Source: Burkholderiales bacterium
GTDB lineage: Bacteria > Pseudomonadota > Gammaproteobacteria > Burkholderiales > Casimicrobiaceae
Assembly: GCA_905339295.1 (NCBI GenBank)
Contig: CAJPFI010000004.1
Location: 1-64,000 of the forward strand
Direction of reading: 5' to 3'
Length of the DNA: 64,000 nucleotides
Made by a program: the position numbers and the translations under genes. Each line of letters begins with the position of its first letter. Position 1 is the stretch's first letter. The notes under the pieces are model-generated. The model saw only the letters and a program-made list of their open reading frames with translations, made no database searches and was not told the origin of the DNA. Of the stretch, positions 18,326 to 27,267 are shown piece after piece.

Positions 18326-20133
18326 GATCGGACGCCCCGGCGCGGCGGCGGCGCGGGCTCGCCGATCCACCGCGTGCATGCCTGGGTCGCGCGCGCCGTC
18401 GCGTCGACGCGGTAGACCGGCACCTCGATCGACCCGGACCCGACGGGGAGGTAGCGCAGCGTGCGGCCCGCGCCGTCCGCGCCGCGGATGTCGAGCCGGA
18501 CCGGCTTCGTCACCTCGTCGCGCTCGATGCCGTACCCGTCGATCCGGTCGCCGTCGCGCAGTCCGGCGGCGTAGGCGGGACCCGTCGGGTCCACGCCCAG
18601 CGCCGTGCGCGCGGCGAGCGAGCGCGGATCGAACCCGAGCGTCCACATCGGCCGCGTCGCCATGCTCATCGCGAAGCACGGCCCGAGGAGGCCGGGCGTG
18701 AACGCGATCGTCTGGCCCTGCTCGACATAGCGCTCGACATCCTCGTCGACGCGACCGCCGAGGTGCGTCGAGAGCGCGACGATCAGGCGACGGTGCGCGT
18801 AGCGGTCGGCCGGCGCGTCGGGCCCCAGGCGCTCCAGCCGGTCCGCCTCGTCGCGCGTGACGAGCAGCGTGCGCACGACGGCGTCGAGGTCCGTGCCGGC
18901 CTCGCGCAGCATCGCGTCCCAGCGGAGCGCGAGGAACTCGCCGCGCTGGTAGGGCAGGTCGCCCAGCGCCGGGCTCTCGAAGAACGCGTCGCGCACGCGC
19001 GCATTGGGCGTGTTGCGCTCGGGCGACGCGAGATAGCGCGCGATCTTCGCATTGAGCGCGGCGGCGTAGTCGTCGAGCGTCCACAGCCCCGCCCGAAGCA
19101 GCAGACGGTGCGTGTAGTGGTCGGTCAGGCCCTCGGAATACCAGTAGTACTCCGCCTCGCCGGCCTCGCCGCCCATCGCGCCCATGCGGCCGGGGATCCA
19201 CGTGTGCAGGTGCTCGTGACCGACGAGGAAGTCGAACGCGCTGCCCGGCACCGTGAAGTCGTCCGCCGCGTTCATCGCGAACGCCTGGTGGACCGCGGTG
19301 CCGCCGTAGCTGCCGGACGGATGGCCGTTGGGCACGAGCGTCACGAGCAGGTACGGAAACGCCTCGTCGTTCCAGAACGCGCGGTGCGCGGCGACGACGC
19401 GTGCGGTGGCGTCGGCCAGCGCGGACAGCGGGAAGTTCCAGCGGCCGCGGCGCGCGACGACGAGCCGTCCGCCGCGCATCGCGCGCTCGGCGACGTCGAT
19501 GCGGCCGCCGAGGTAGGCCGCGTGGCGCAGGCGGTCGGGCGAGCCGACGACGGTGGTTTGCCAGGACGTCCCGCCCGCGGTGCCGTGGCTCGTCACGATC
19601 GTTCCCGGCGGCGCGCCCTCGATCGACAGGCACAGGCGCGCGCGCGGCAGCGCATCGAGCGTGGCGGGCACCGCGAGGACCGCGTAGCCGAAGAACTGGA
19701 ACGCATCGCGGCCGAGCAGGACGCGGTAGCTGTCGCGAGGGTCCGGGAGAGGCGCCTGTCCGGGGTCGTCGACGCTCGACGTCACGCGGTAGCGCACGCT
19801 CACGCGCTCGCCGGGGCGATGCACGACCCTGACCGTCAGTGCGTCGGGCGCCGGCTCGACACGCTGGTGCGCGGCCGCGACGCGCCAAGCGCCGAACGCG
19901 TCGGCGAAATCGCGCACGCCGCCCCACTCGCGCGTCAGCGCGAGCTCGGTCGACGTCCGCGTGTCCGCGTCGAACGCGAGATCGACGTCGAGCGCGCGCG
20001 GCGACGCGTCGAGCCGCGGCACGATCCTCCACGACGCGTCGCAGCGCGCCGGCGCGGCCGCGTGCGCCTCGACGGGCACGCCGGCCGCGCACGCGAGCGC
20101 CGCGGCGAGGGCGAGCGAGGCGGCGGTCCTCAC
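18322..20133 (-). CDS. M61-family (glycyl aminopeptidase-like) metallopeptidase with PDZ domain
   Basis: A 603-aa exported protein with a signal peptide ending near AEAHA. The zinc motif HEHLH is at residues 306-310 and the third ligand Glu334 lies in WYSEGLTDHYT, the arrangement of M61 peptidases. A PDZ-like segment (GPAYAAGLRDGDRIDGYGI) lies near the C-terminus. The GTG start overlaps the stop of the ABC permease gene by 4 bp, and its own stop overlaps the ATPase start, so it is firmly inside the transporter operon. The open frame extends upstream but overlaps the permease gene, so the GTG at 20133 is preferred. Confidence 0.85.
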   Translation of the reverse strand: MRTAASLALAAALACAAGVPVEAHAAAPARCDASWRIVPRLDASPRALDVDLAFDADTRTSTELALTREWGGVRDFADAFGAWRVAAAHQRVEPAPDALTVRVVHRPGERVSVRYRVTSSVDDPGQAPLPDPRDSYRVLLGRDAFQFFGYAVLAVPATLDALPRARLCLSIEGAPPGTIVTSHGTAGGTSWQTTVVGSPDRLRHAAYLGGRIDVAERAMRGGRLVVARRGRWNFPLSALADATARVVAAHRAFWNDEAFPYLLVTLVPNGHPSGSYGGTAVHQAFAMNAADDFTVPGSAFDFLVGHEHLHTWIPGRMGAMGGEAGEAEYYWYSEGLTDHYTHRLLLRAGLWTLDDYAAALNAKIARYLASPERNTPNARVRDAFFESPALGDLPYQRGEFLALRWDAMLREAGTDLDAVVRTLLVTRDEADRLERLGPDAPADRYAHRRLIVALSTHLGGRVDEDVERYVEQGQTIAFTPGLLGPCFAMSMATRPMWTLGFDPRSLAARTALGVDPTGPAYAAGLRDGDRIDGYGIERDEVTKPVRLDIRGADGAGRTLRYLPVGSGSIEVPVYRVDATARATQACTRWIGEPAPPPRRGVRS

Positions 20134-20903
20134 TGGAGTCCCCACGGGAACAGCCGCTGGTTCGCCCACTTGAATGCGAAGTCGGACACCAGCCCGATCA
20201 GGCCGATCATGATGATGCCGAAGATGATCTGGCCCGTGTTGAGCAGCGCCTGGCTGTCGGTGATCATGTGGCCGATGCCGGACGACGCGCCGATCAGCTC
20301 GGCGACGATCACGTAGGTCCATGCCCAGCCGAGCACGAGTCGCAGCGTCTCCGCGATCTGCGGTGCCGCGTTGGGCAGCAGCACGCGGCGCACGATGCCG
20401 TGCGCGCCCGCACCGAGCGTGTAGGCGGCCTCGACCAGGTCGCGCCGCGTCGAGCCCACCGTGACGGCGACCATCAGCACGATCTGGAAGAACACGCCGA
20501 TGAAGATGACGAGGAGCTTCTGCGCCTCGCCGATGCCGGCCCACAGGATCAGGAGCGGAATGAACGCGGAGGCCGGCAGGTAGCGTGCGAACGAGACGAA
20601 CGGCTCGAAGAACGCCTCGACCGGCTTGAACGCGCCCATCGCGATCCCGAGCGGCACGCCCAGCACCGCCGCGAGCACGAAGCCGCCGAGCACGCGCCAC
20701 ACGGTGATGCCGACGTCCTTCGCGAAGCCGTGCTCCGCGAACAGCCCCCAGCCTTCGGCGAGCATCGTCAGCGGGTCGGCCAGGAACGTCTTCGACACGA
20801 AGCCGCCCAGCGTCGCCGCGCTCCACGCGGCGACGAAGAGCACGAAGAACGCGACACCGAGCGCGACCTTGCGCGCCCGGCCGACAGGCTTGAGCGGCGT
20901 CAC
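20130..20903 (-). CDS. ABC transporter permease (NitT/TauT type)
   Basis: A 257-aa inner-membrane protein of the SsuC/TauC/NrtB family with about six membrane segments. The EAA loop motif is recognisable in EAAYTLGAGAHGIVRRVLLPNAAPQI. It is separated from the upstream binding-protein gene by 96 bp that carry a strong hairpin. The substrate cannot be assigned. Confidence 0.92.
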   Translation of the reverse strand: MTPLKPVGRARKVALGVAFFVLFVAAWSAATLGGFVSKTFLADPLTMLAEGWGLFAEHGFAKDVGITVWRVLGGFVLAAVLGVPLGIAMGAFKPVEAFFEPFVSFARYLPASAFIPLLILWAGIGEAQKLLVIFIGVFFQIVLMVAVTVGSTRRDLVEAAYTLGAGAHGIVRRVLLPNAAPQIAETLRLVLGWAWTYVIVAELIGASSGIGHMITDSQALLNTGQIIFGIIMIGLIGLVSDFAFKWANQRLFPWGLQ

Positions 20904-20939
20904 GGTTGGCGGCGCAGCGTCCGGCAGCCTCGCGGGCGA

Positions 20940-20972
20940 GGCTTCAGCCCGGCTTCCCGCCGGGCCGAAGCC
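20940..20972. repeat. Strong hairpin between binding-protein and permease genes
   Basis: GGCTTCAGCCCGGC (20940-20953) and GCCGGGCCGAAGCC (20959-20972) pair over 14 bp with one mismatch and a 5-nt loop. Such hairpins after the binding-protein gene often cap and stabilise its mRNA so that it is made in excess over the permease. The arm also contains the GGCTTCAGCCCG core shared with the palindromes at 26.4-26.8 kb, so it may belong to the same repeat family. Confidence 0.65.
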
Positions 20973-20999
20973 CGTCCCGCAAGGGAGCGCCCGACCGCG

Positions 21000-21941
21000 C
21001 TATTGGATGAACCGGGTGTCGGCGAGCTTCGACAGGTCGGGGATCTGCCTGATGATCCCGACCTCGAGCAGGAGGTCGGCCGCCTCCTTGCTGAAGCGCG
21101 CGTGCTCGCCGGCGAAGAACGCCTTGTTCGCTGCGCGGTCCTGCCAGCGCAGGTACTTCTGCGACGCTTCGAACTGCTCGGCGGACTGCTTCACGTCGGC
21201 GCCCATGATCGCGAAGCTCCTCGCCGGCTCCTTCGCGATCATGTCGACCGCCTCGAAGTAGCTGTCGGCGAGCGCCTTCGCGGCCTTCGGGTTCTCGGCG
21301 AGGAACTTGGGCGTACAGCCGAACGTGTCCATGATCATCGGGTAGTCGAGCGTCGTCGCGATGATCTTCCCGGACTGCGGCGCGGCACGGACCGTCGACA
21401 GGTACGGCTCGTAGGTCATCGCCGCGTCGTTCTGCCCGGCGACGAAGGCCTGGGCGGCGGGTCCCGGCTCGAGGTTGACGACGGTGACGTCCTTGACCGA
21501 CAGCCCGTTCTTCTTGAGGAACCAGGCGAGCGTGAAGTACGGCGCCGTGCCGGGGGACGACGCCGCGACCGTCTTGCCCTTGAGTTCGGCGATGCGCTGG
21601 ACGCTGTTGCGCACGGCCATGCCGTCGGCGCCGTAGCTCTTGTCCATCTGGAAGATCTGCGTCGTCGGCACGCCGTTCGCGTTCCAGACGATCCAGGTCT
21701 CGACCGTCGTCGCCGCGCATTGCACGTCGCCCGACGCGATGGCGAGGTGGCGGTCCTTCTGCGGGATCTTCCTGAGCGAGACGTCGAGGCCGTTCTTCTT
21801 GTAGATGCCGGCCTCCTTCGCGAGCGTGAGCGGGGCAAATCCGGTCCAGCCGGACAGGCCGATCGCGACCTTGGTCTCCTGCGCGGCGGCGGGCTGCGCC
21901 AGCACCAGGGCGGCGGCGAGGGAGAGGAGAGAGCGACGCAT
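21000..21941 (-). CDS. ABC transporter substrate-binding protein (NMT1/THI5-like)
   Basis: Periplasmic binding protein of the nitrate/sulfonate/pyrimidine class, 313 aa from the ATG at 21941 (MRRSLLSLAAALVLA signal peptide, cleavage near AAAQE). The motif LSGWTGFAPLTLAKEAGIYKKNGL near the mature N-terminus and PAAQAFVAGQNDAAMTYEP are typical. It is the first gene of a four-cistron operon followed by the permease, M61 peptidase and ATPase genes, and is divergent from hutD. The ligand is unknown. Confidence 0.9.
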   Translation of the reverse strand: MRRSLLSLAAALVLAQPAAAQETKVAIGLSGWTGFAPLTLAKEAGIYKKNGLDVSLRKIPQKDRHLAIASGDVQCAATTVETWIVWNANGVPTTQIFQMDKSYGADGMAVRNSVQRIAELKGKTVAASSPGTAPYFTLAWFLKKNGLSVKDVTVVNLEPGPAAQAFVAGQNDAAMTYEPYLSTVRAAPQSGKIIATTLDYPMIMDTFGCTPKFLAENPKAAKALADSYFEAVDMIAKEPARSFAIMGADVKQSAEQFEASQKYLRWQDRAANKAFFAGEHARFSKEAADLLLEVGIIRQIPDLSKLADTRFIQ

Positions 21942-22087
21942 CGGGGTGCTCCGTGGCGGGAGGGAAAACGGCAATGGTCGCCGCGCATACGGGCGCTGTC
22001 AATGGCGCCGTTCCGGGGGCGGGCGATGGCATACAATGCGGCGTCCCGTCGCGGACCGTTCGGCGGGCGACGAGGGCTCCGGTCACG

Positions 22088-22672
22088 ATGACGATCCATC
22101 GCCTGCTCTCGCCCCGCGACTTCCGGCGCGTGCCCTGGAGGAACGGCGCGGGCCACACGTCGGAGATCGCGGCCGGCCCGGATGCCGAGGCGTTCGCGTG
22201 GCGCGTCTCGATCGCCGAGATCGAGCGGGACGGCCCGTTCTCGGATTGGCCCGGCGTCGATCGCACGCTCGTGCTGCTCGACGGCCGGGGCGTCGTGCTC
22301 GCGCAGGACGACGTCGAGGTCGCGATGCTGGCGCAGCACGAGCCCTACCGGTTCGCCGGCGATCGCGCCTGCTCGTGCCGGCTCGTCCGCGGTCCGGCGC
22401 GCGCGTTCAACCTGATGGTCCGGCGCACGCGCGCGCGCGGCGACGTCGTGGTCGTCGAGGGCGCCGCGGCGATCGCGGGGCCGTTCCGCCACGGCGTCTG
22501 CTACGCCGCGCAGGGGGCGAGCGAATGCCTGCTGCCCGGGCACGCGCCGATCGGCGTCGCGCCGGGGCACGCACTGGTCGTCGACGCGGGCGAGCGCATC
22601 GCGTCGATGCACGTCAACCCGATCGATGCCGGCGCCGTCGCGATCGTCGCGGCGGTCGTCGCCGGCGAGTGA
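22088..22672 (+). CDS. hutD: HutD family protein
   Basis: Cupin-like protein of the histidine-utilisation operon, 194 aa. The family motif VPWRNGAGHTSEIA follows MTIHRLLSPRDFRR. HutD is thought to limit hut expression by binding urocanate or formylglutamate in Pseudomonas; that role is carried over by homology only. It leads the hutD-F-I-G operon. A TACAAT hexamer lies at 22032-22037, about 50 bp upstream, but no convincing -35 accompanies it. Confidence 0.88.
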   Translation: MTIHRLLSPRDFRRVPWRNGAGHTSEIAAGPDAEAFAWRVSIAEIERDGPFSDWPGVDRTLVLLDGRGVVLAQDDVEVAMLAQHEPYRFAGDRACSCRLVRGPARAFNLMVRRTRARGDVVVVEGAAAIAGPFRHGVCYAAQGASECLLPGHAPIGVAPGHALVVDAGERIASMHVNPIDAGAVAIVAAVVAGE

Positions 22673-22686
22673 CCGGGGAGAGCGCG

Positions 22687-24060
22687 ATGTCGATCCGGCT
22701 CTTCGCGTCGCGGGCACTGCTTCCGACCGGATGGTCGCGCGACGTGACGGTGGACGTCGCCGACGACGGCACGATCGCGACCGTGACGCCGGACTCGCGC
22801 CGGGACGCGGCCGAGGATGCCGGCGGCCCGCTCGTCCCGGCGATGCCGAACCTGCACTCGCACGCGTTCCAGCGCGGCGTGGCCGGGCGCACCGGTCTCG
22901 CGGGCGCGGACGGCGAGGACAGCTTCTGGACCTGGCGCCGCGCGATGTACATGTTCCTCGAGCGGCTCGACCCCGAAGGCAGCGAGGCGATCGCCGCGCA
23001 GGCGTACGTCGAGATGGCCAAGGCGGGCTACGGGACGGTCGCCGAGTTCCACTACGTGCATCACGACGCAACGGGGCGGCCCTACGCGGATCGCGCCGAG
23101 ATGTCGAAGCGCATACTCGCGGCCGCGCGCACCGCCGGGATGCCGCTCACGCTGCTTCCCGTGTACTACGCGCACGGCGGATTCAACGCCGTGCCGCCGT
23201 TGGCCGCGCAGCGGCGGTTCGTCATGACGACCGACGAGTTCGCGGCGTTGCTCGCCGCGCTGGCGCCGCTCGCTCGCGCGGACGGCGCGGCGCTCGGCGT
23301 CGCGCCGCACAGCCTGCGCGCGGTGACGCCTGACGAGCTGGACCGCGTGATCACCGCCGCACCGCCGGGCGCCCCGGTGCACATGCACGTCGCCGAGCAG
23401 ACGCAGGAAGTCGAGGAGTGCGTCGCGTGGTGCGGGAAGCGCCCGGTCGAGTGGCTGCTCGCGCGCGAGTCGGTCGACGCGCGCTGGTGCCTCGTGCACG
23501 CGACCCACATGCTCGAGCGCGAGACGCGCGCGCTCGCGGCGAGCGGCGCCGTCGCGGGGCTCGCGCCGACGACCGAGGCCGACCTGGGCGACGGGACGTT
23601 CCCCGGCGTCGTCTACGCCGCGTCGGGGGGGCGCTGGGGCGTGGGCAGCGACTCGAACGCGATCGTCGATCCGTTCGTCGAGCTGCGCCAGCTCGAGTAC
23701 TCGCAGCGCCTGTTCTGGCGCCGCCGCAACCTGATGCAGCATGCGCCGCACGAGAGCCTCGGCACGGCGATGTGGCAGTCGGCGGCGCGCGCGGGCGCAC
23801 AGGCGTGCGGACGCCGGACCGGGGCGATCGAGGCCGGCGCGCACGCGGATCTCGTCGTGCTCGACGAGGACGATCCCGCGCTCGCGGGCCACACGGACAC
23901 CTTGCTCGACGCCGCGATCTTCGGGCCGTGCCGCCGCCCGGTGCGCCACACGATGCTCGCGGGACGATGGGTCGTGCGCGACGGCCGGCATCGCGACGAG
24001 GATGCCGTGCTGTCCGCCTACCGCCACGCGATGGCGAGGATGGGCGGCGGTCCGGCATGA
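22687..24060 (+). CDS. hutF: Formimidoylglutamate deiminase
   Basis: Amidohydrolase that converts N-formimidoyl-L-glutamate to N-formyl-L-glutamate plus ammonia in the five-step histidine pathway. The 457-aa product has the metal-binding HSH in [22 protein letters not shown], and the late [13 protein letters not shown]. HutF rather than a formimidoylglutamase fits the adjacent hutG deformylase. Its stop overlaps hutI by 4 bp. Confidence 0.92.
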   Translation: MSIRLFASRALLPTGWSRDVTVDVADDGTIATVTPDSRRDAAEDAGGPLVPAMPNLHSHAFQRGVAGRTGLAGADGEDSFWTWRRAMYMFLERLDPEGSEAIAAQAYVEMAKAGYGTVAEFHYVHHDATGRPYADRAEMSKRILAAARTAGMPLTLLPVYYAHGGFNAVPPLAAQRRFVMTTDEFAALLAALAPLARADGAALGVAPHSLRAVTPDELDRVITAAPPGAPVHMHVAEQTQEVEECVAWCGKRPVEWLLARESVDARWCLVHATHMLERETRALAASGAVAGLAPTTEADLGDGTFPGVVYAASGGRWGVGSDSNAIVDPFVELRQLEYSQRLFWRRRNLMQHAPHESLGTAMWQSAARAGAQACGRRTGAIEAGAHADLVVLDEDDPALAGHTDTLLDAAIFGPCRRPVRHTMLAGRWVVRDGRHRDEDAVLSAYRHAMARMGGGPA

Positions 24061-25289
24061 GCGCACCGGCGCGCTTCGACGTCCTGCTGGCCGGCCTGCA
24101 TCTCGCGACGCTCGACGGAGACGACTGGGGCGTCGTGCGCGACGGCGCGATCGGCGTCGTCGCGGACCGCCTCGCGTGGGTCGGCGCGGCTCGCGACCTG
24201 CCGGCCGGCGTGGCGGCGACGCGGCGCGTCGATTTCGCCGGTGCATGGGCGACGCCGGGCCTGGTCGATTGCCACACGCACCTGGTCTACGCCGGCAACC
24301 GCGCGAGCGAGTTCGAGCGGCGGCTGCGCGGCGCGACCTACGCGGAGATCGCGCGCGAAGGCGGCGGCATCCTGTCGACGGTGCGCGCGACGCGCGCCGC
24401 GGACGCCGACGCGCTCGCGGACGAGAGCCTCCCCCGGCTGGCCGCGATCGTCGCCGAGGGTGCGACGACCGTCGAGATCAAGTCGGGCTACGGCCTCGAA
24501 CGCGAGACCGAGCTGAAGCAGCTGGCGGTCGCGCGCCGGATCGGCCAGGACGTCGGCATCGACGTGCGCACGACGCTGCTCGCGGCGCACGCCGTGCCGC
24601 CCGAGTACGCTGGACGTCCCGACGCATGGATCGACGCGGTGTGCGGCGACATCGTGCCCGCGGCGGCGCGGGCCGGCCTCGCCGACGCGGTCGACGCGTT
24701 CTGCGACACGATCGGCTTCACGCGCGAGCAGACGCGGCGCGTCTTCGAGGCGGCTCGTGCGCAGCGCCTGCCAGTGAAGCTGCATGCCGAGCAGCTCTCC
24801 GACCAGGACGGTGCGGCCCTCGCCGCGGAGCACGGCGCGCTGTCGGCGGACCACCTCGAGTGGCTTTCGCCGCGAGGGATCGACGCGATGGCGGCGGCCG
24901 GCACCGTCGCCGTGCTTCTCCCGGGCGCGTACTATGCGTTGCGCGAGACGCGGATGCCGCCGGTCGACGCGCTGCGCGCGCGCGGCGTGCCGATGGCGGT
25001 GGCGACCGACTGCAATCCGGGCACCTCGCCGACGACCTCGCCGCTGCTCATGCTCAACATGGCGTGCACGCTCTTCCGCCTGACGCCGCAGGAGGCGCTC
25101 GCCGGCATGACCCACGTCGCGGCGCGCGCGCTGGGGCTCGCCGACCGCGGGCGGCTGCGCGCGGGGATGCGCGCGGACGTGGCCGTCTACGCGATCGGCG
25201 AACCCGCCGAGCTCGCCTGGCGCTTCGGCGGCAACCCGTGCCTCGGCACGCTGCGCGCGGGCGTGCCGCATTTCGTGAGCGCGCGATGA
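24057..25289 (+). CDS. hutI: Imidazolonepropionase
   Basis: Zinc/iron amidohydrolase that opens 4-imidazolone-5-propionate to formimidoylglutamate. The 410-aa product shows [18 protein letters not shown], the [15 protein letters not shown] block, [13 protein letters not shown] and [13 protein letters not shown] with the metal-binding Asp. ATGA overlaps link it to hutF and hutG. Confidence 0.95.
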   Translation: MSAPARFDVLLAGLHLATLDGDDWGVVRDGAIGVVADRLAWVGAARDLPAGVAATRRVDFAGAWATPGLVDCHTHLVYAGNRASEFERRLRGATYAEIAREGGGILSTVRATRAADADALADESLPRLAAIVAEGATTVEIKSGYGLERETELKQLAVARRIGQDVGIDVRTTLLAAHAVPPEYAGRPDAWIDAVCGDIVPAAARAGLADAVDAFCDTIGFTREQTRRVFEAARAQRLPVKLHAEQLSDQDGAALAAEHGALSADHLEWLSPRGIDAMAAAGTVAVLLPGAYYALRETRMPPVDALRARGVPMAVATDCNPGTSPTTSPLLMLNMACTLFRLTPQEALAGMTHVAARALGLADRGRLRAGMRADVAVYAIGEPAELAWRFGGNPCLGTLRAGVPHFVSAR

Positions 25290-26086
25290 ACCTGTGGACG
25301 CTGCATCGCGGGGAATCGCCGCTGCTGGTCGACGTTCCGCACGCGGGCACGCACGTGCCCGACGCGATCGCGATGCGATTGACCGAGGCGGGCCGGACGC
25401 TGCCCGACACCGACTGGCATGTCGAGAAGCTCTACGCGTTCGCGCGCGACGCGGGCGCGACGCTGATGGCCGCGACGCACTCGCGCTATGTCGTCGACCT
25501 CAATCGCGATCCCGCCGGCGTGGCGCTCTACGCGGGAGCGGACAACACCGAGCTCGTGCCGACGCGCACGTTCGACAACGCGCCGATCTGGCGCGAGGGT
25601 GGCGTCCCCGATCCGGGCGAGGTCGCCGCGCGGACGCAGGCGTACTTCACGCCGTACCACGACGCGTTCGCGGACGAGGTCGAGCGCGTGCGCCTGCGCC
25701 ACGGCTTCGCGATCGTCCTCGACGGGCACTCGATCCGCGCCGAGGTGCCGCGCTTCTTCGCCGGCCGGTTGCCGGACTTCAACCTCGGCACCGCGGACGG
25801 CGCGAGCGCCGATTCCGCGATCGAACGGCTCGCCGCCGGCATCGTCGCGGAGGACAGCGCGTTCACGTCGGTCGTCAACGGCCGCTTCAGGGGCGGCTGG
25901 ATCACGCGTCGCTACGGGCGGCCGCGCGCGGGCGTCCACGCGCTGCAGCTCGAGGTGGCGCAGGCCGCGTACATGGACGAGGCGCCGCCGTACCGCTGGG
26001 ACGCGCGGCGCGCGGCGCCGCTGGAGGCGGTGCTGCGGCGGCTCGTCGCGGCGCTCGTCGCGTGGCGCCCGGGGCGTGCGTCGTGA
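25286..26086 (+). CDS. hutG: N-formylglutamate deformylase
   Basis: Hydrolyses N-formylglutamate to glutamate and formate, the last step of the HutF branch. The 266-aa protein has the family motif [34 protein letters not shown] and [13 protein letters not shown]. It overlaps hutI upstream and the DUF2007 gene downstream by 4 bp each. hutH, hutU and the hutC regulator are not in this window. Confidence 0.94.
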   Translation: MNLWTLHRGESPLLVDVPHAGTHVPDAIAMRLTEAGRTLPDTDWHVEKLYAFARDAGATLMAATHSRYVVDLNRDPAGVALYAGADNTELVPTRTFDNAPIWREGGVPDPGEVAARTQAYFTPYHDAFADEVERVRLRHGFAIVLDGHSIRAEVPRFFAGRLPDFNLGTADGASADSAIERLAAGIVAEDSAFTSVVNGRFRGGWITRRYGRPRAGVHALQLEVAQAAYMDEAPPYRWDARRAAPLEAVLRRLVAALVAWRPGRAS

Positions 26087-26385
26087 AGCGGCTGTTCAGC
26101 GGCGACACGCGCTTCGAGGCGTGGCTGTTGCGCGACCGGTTGCTGCACGCGAACATCGTGGCGCACGTGTTCAACCAGCACATGCAGTCGATCGTGGGCG
26201 ACGTGCCGCCCGACGTCGCGGGTCCGCAGGTGTGGGTCGACGACGAGGACTACGCGCGCGCCCGCGAGGTCCTCGAGGCGTTCCGGGCCGAGCGCGAGCG
26301 GCCGGGCAACGTCGGTTGCCTCCGCTGCGGCGAGGTCAACCCGGCGACGTTCGAGCTGTGCTGGAAGTGCGGCGGATCGCTCTGA
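26083..26385 (+). CDS. DUF2007 protein with C-terminal zinc ribbon
   Basis: A 100-aa protein from a GTG start that overlaps the hutG stop. Residues 1-70 resemble the DUF2007 putative signal-transducing domain ([36 protein letters not shown]). Residues 79-96 form a CxxC-x10-CxxC zinc ribbon (CLRCGEVNPATFELCWKC). The role is unknown; its coupling to hutG is probably incidental, since family members occur in many contexts. The 3' end of the gene is copied 220 bp downstream. Confidence 0.82.
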   Translation: MKRLFSGDTRFEAWLLRDRLLHANIVAHVFNQHMQSIVGDVPPDVAGPQVWVDDEDYARAREVLEAFRAERERPGNVGCLRCGEVNPATFELCWKCGGSL

Positions 26386-26475
26386 CGGCGTCGGGCTGAA
26401 GCCCGACCCACGGCACGGGCATGCGGCGCCGGAACCTTGCGCGCGGTCTTCTGCGGCTCGGGCTTCGGCGGGATT
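26326..26475 (+). repeat. Duplicated segment, copy 1 (end of DUF2007 gene plus flank)
   Basis: About 150 bp running from the zinc-ribbon codons through the stop and about 90 bp of flank recurs with few changes at 26546-26695, an offset of exactly 220 bp. Shared landmarks include CGAGGTCAACCCGGCGACGT and GCGCGGTCTTCTGCGG. The palindrome GTCGGGCTGAAGCCCGAC (26390-26407) lies inside it. Confidence 0.85.
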
Positions 26476-26506
26476 TTCTGTGGGGCCGGCCCAAGGGGGG
26501 CTGTGG

Positions 26507-26524
26507 GTCGGGCTTCAGCCCGAC
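26507..26524. repeat. GTCGGGCTTCAGCCCGAC palindrome
   Basis: Near-perfect palindrome with 8-bp arms GTCGGGCT/AGCCCGAC, lying between the two duplicated segments. Further copies sit at 26390-26407, 26610-26627 and 26784-26801. Together with the truncated GTCGGGCTTCAG units they make up most of the 400-bp non-coding stretch between the DUF2007 gene and ccmH. Confidence 0.8.
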
Positions 26525-26545
26525 GACCTGTTTCGGCTGCGCCGC

Positions 26546-26605
26546 CGCGGCGAGGTCAACCCGGCGACGTTCGAGCTGTGCCGGAAGTGCGGCGGATCGC
26601 TCTGA
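26546..26605 (+). pseudogene. Orphan zinc-ribbon tail of the DUF2007 gene
   Basis: The duplicated segment preserves the last 19 codons of the DUF2007 gene in frame (RGEVNPATFELCRKCGGSL, then TGA at 26603-26605), including the second CxxC. No start codon or N-terminal domain accompanies it, so it is a fragment generated by the local duplication and is not expected to be translated. Confidence 0.75.
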
Positions 26606-26695
26606 CGGCGTCGGGCTGAAGCCCGACCCACGGCACGGGCATGCCGCGCCGAAACTTTGCGCGCGGTCTTCTGCGGCTCGGGCTTCGGCGGGGTC
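26546..26695 (+). repeat. Duplicated segment, copy 2
   Basis: Second copy of the 150-bp segment described for 26326-26475, differing at scattered positions (for example TGCCGG for TGCTGG and AAACTTT for GAACCTT). The scattered differences indicate the duplication is not very recent. It carries the orphaned 3' end of the DUF2007 gene. Confidence 0.85.
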
Positions 26696-26701
26696 TTCCG
26701 T

Positions 26702-26812
26702 CGGTCGGGCTTCAGAGGGAGTTCTGTGGGTCGGGCTTCAGAGGGGGGTTCTGCGGGTCGGGCTTCAGAGGGGGGTTCTGTGGGTCGGGCTTCAGCCCGA
26801 CGACTTCTCGTC
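26702..26812. repeat. Tandem array of 26-27 bp GGTCGGGCTTCAG units
   Basis: Four units begin with GGTCGGGCTTCAG at 26703, 26729, 26756 and 26783. The first three continue GAGGGRGTTCTGYG and lack the second palindrome arm; the last completes the palindrome (AGCCCGACGACTTCTCG). The final unit overlaps the ccmH 3' end: the ccmH stop codon (complement of 26792-26794) and its last three codons are made of repeat sequence. Confidence 0.8.
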
Positions 26813-27265
26813 AAGCAGGTCGCGCGCCCGCGTCGCCGCGTCCGGCGCGAGCGCAGGTCCGCCCGCGTCCGTCCCGAGCTCCGCGCGGCGCCTCCTGCGC
26901 ACGATGGCGAGCCACGCCCCGACGCCGCCGGCGAGCAGCAGGAACGGCCCGAACCACAGGAGCCAGGTCGACTCCTTGACCGGCGGCCGGTAGAGGACGA
27001 AGTCTCCGTAGCGCGCGACCAGGAACGCGCGGATCTCGTCGTCGGACTTGCCGGAGAGCGCGAGCGTTCGCACCTCGCGGCGCAGGTCCTCGGCGAGCGG
27101 AGCGTTCGAATCGGCGAGCGTCTGGTTCTGGCAGACGAGGCAGCGCAGGTCGGCTTCGAGCCGCTTCAGCCGGTCCTCGAACGCGAGATCGGGCGAGACC
27201 TGCGCCGACGCGACGCCGGCGGCGAACGCGAGCGCGGCGGCGAGCAGACGGGCGTGGCGGTGCAT
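26792..27265 (-). CDS. ccmH: Cytochrome c maturation protein CcmH
   Basis: Periplasm-facing thiol-redox protein that reduces apocytochrome c for haem ligation. The 157-aa product has a signal peptide (ASAQVS), the catalytic LRCLVCQNQTLADSNA motif (Cys42, Cys45) and a C-terminal membrane segment (STWLLWFGPFLLLAGGVGAW). It is the short one-domain CcmH; the TPR domain is encoded separately by ccmI at 39.8 kb. The gene starts two bases from the ccmG stop. Its C-terminus reads into a palindromic repeat. Confidence 0.95.
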   Translation of the reverse strand: MHRHARLLAAALAFAAGVASAQVSPDLAFEDRLKRLEADLRCLVCQNQTLADSNAPLAEDLRREVRTLALSGKSDDEIRAFLVARYGDFVLYRPPVKESTWLLWFGPFLLLAGGVGAWLAIVRRRRRAELGTDAGGPALAPDAATRARDLLDEKSSG

Positions 27266-27267
27266 GG

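Noticed and set aside
22009-22037. Sigma70 promoter for hutD based on TACAAT
   Set aside because: A -10-like hexamer is present, but there is no -35 at suitable spacing, so it is mentioned only in the hutD entry.
26702-26812. The 26-27 bp repeat array as a CRISPR
   Set aside because: Units are directly abutting, without unique spacers, and are truncated palindromes.
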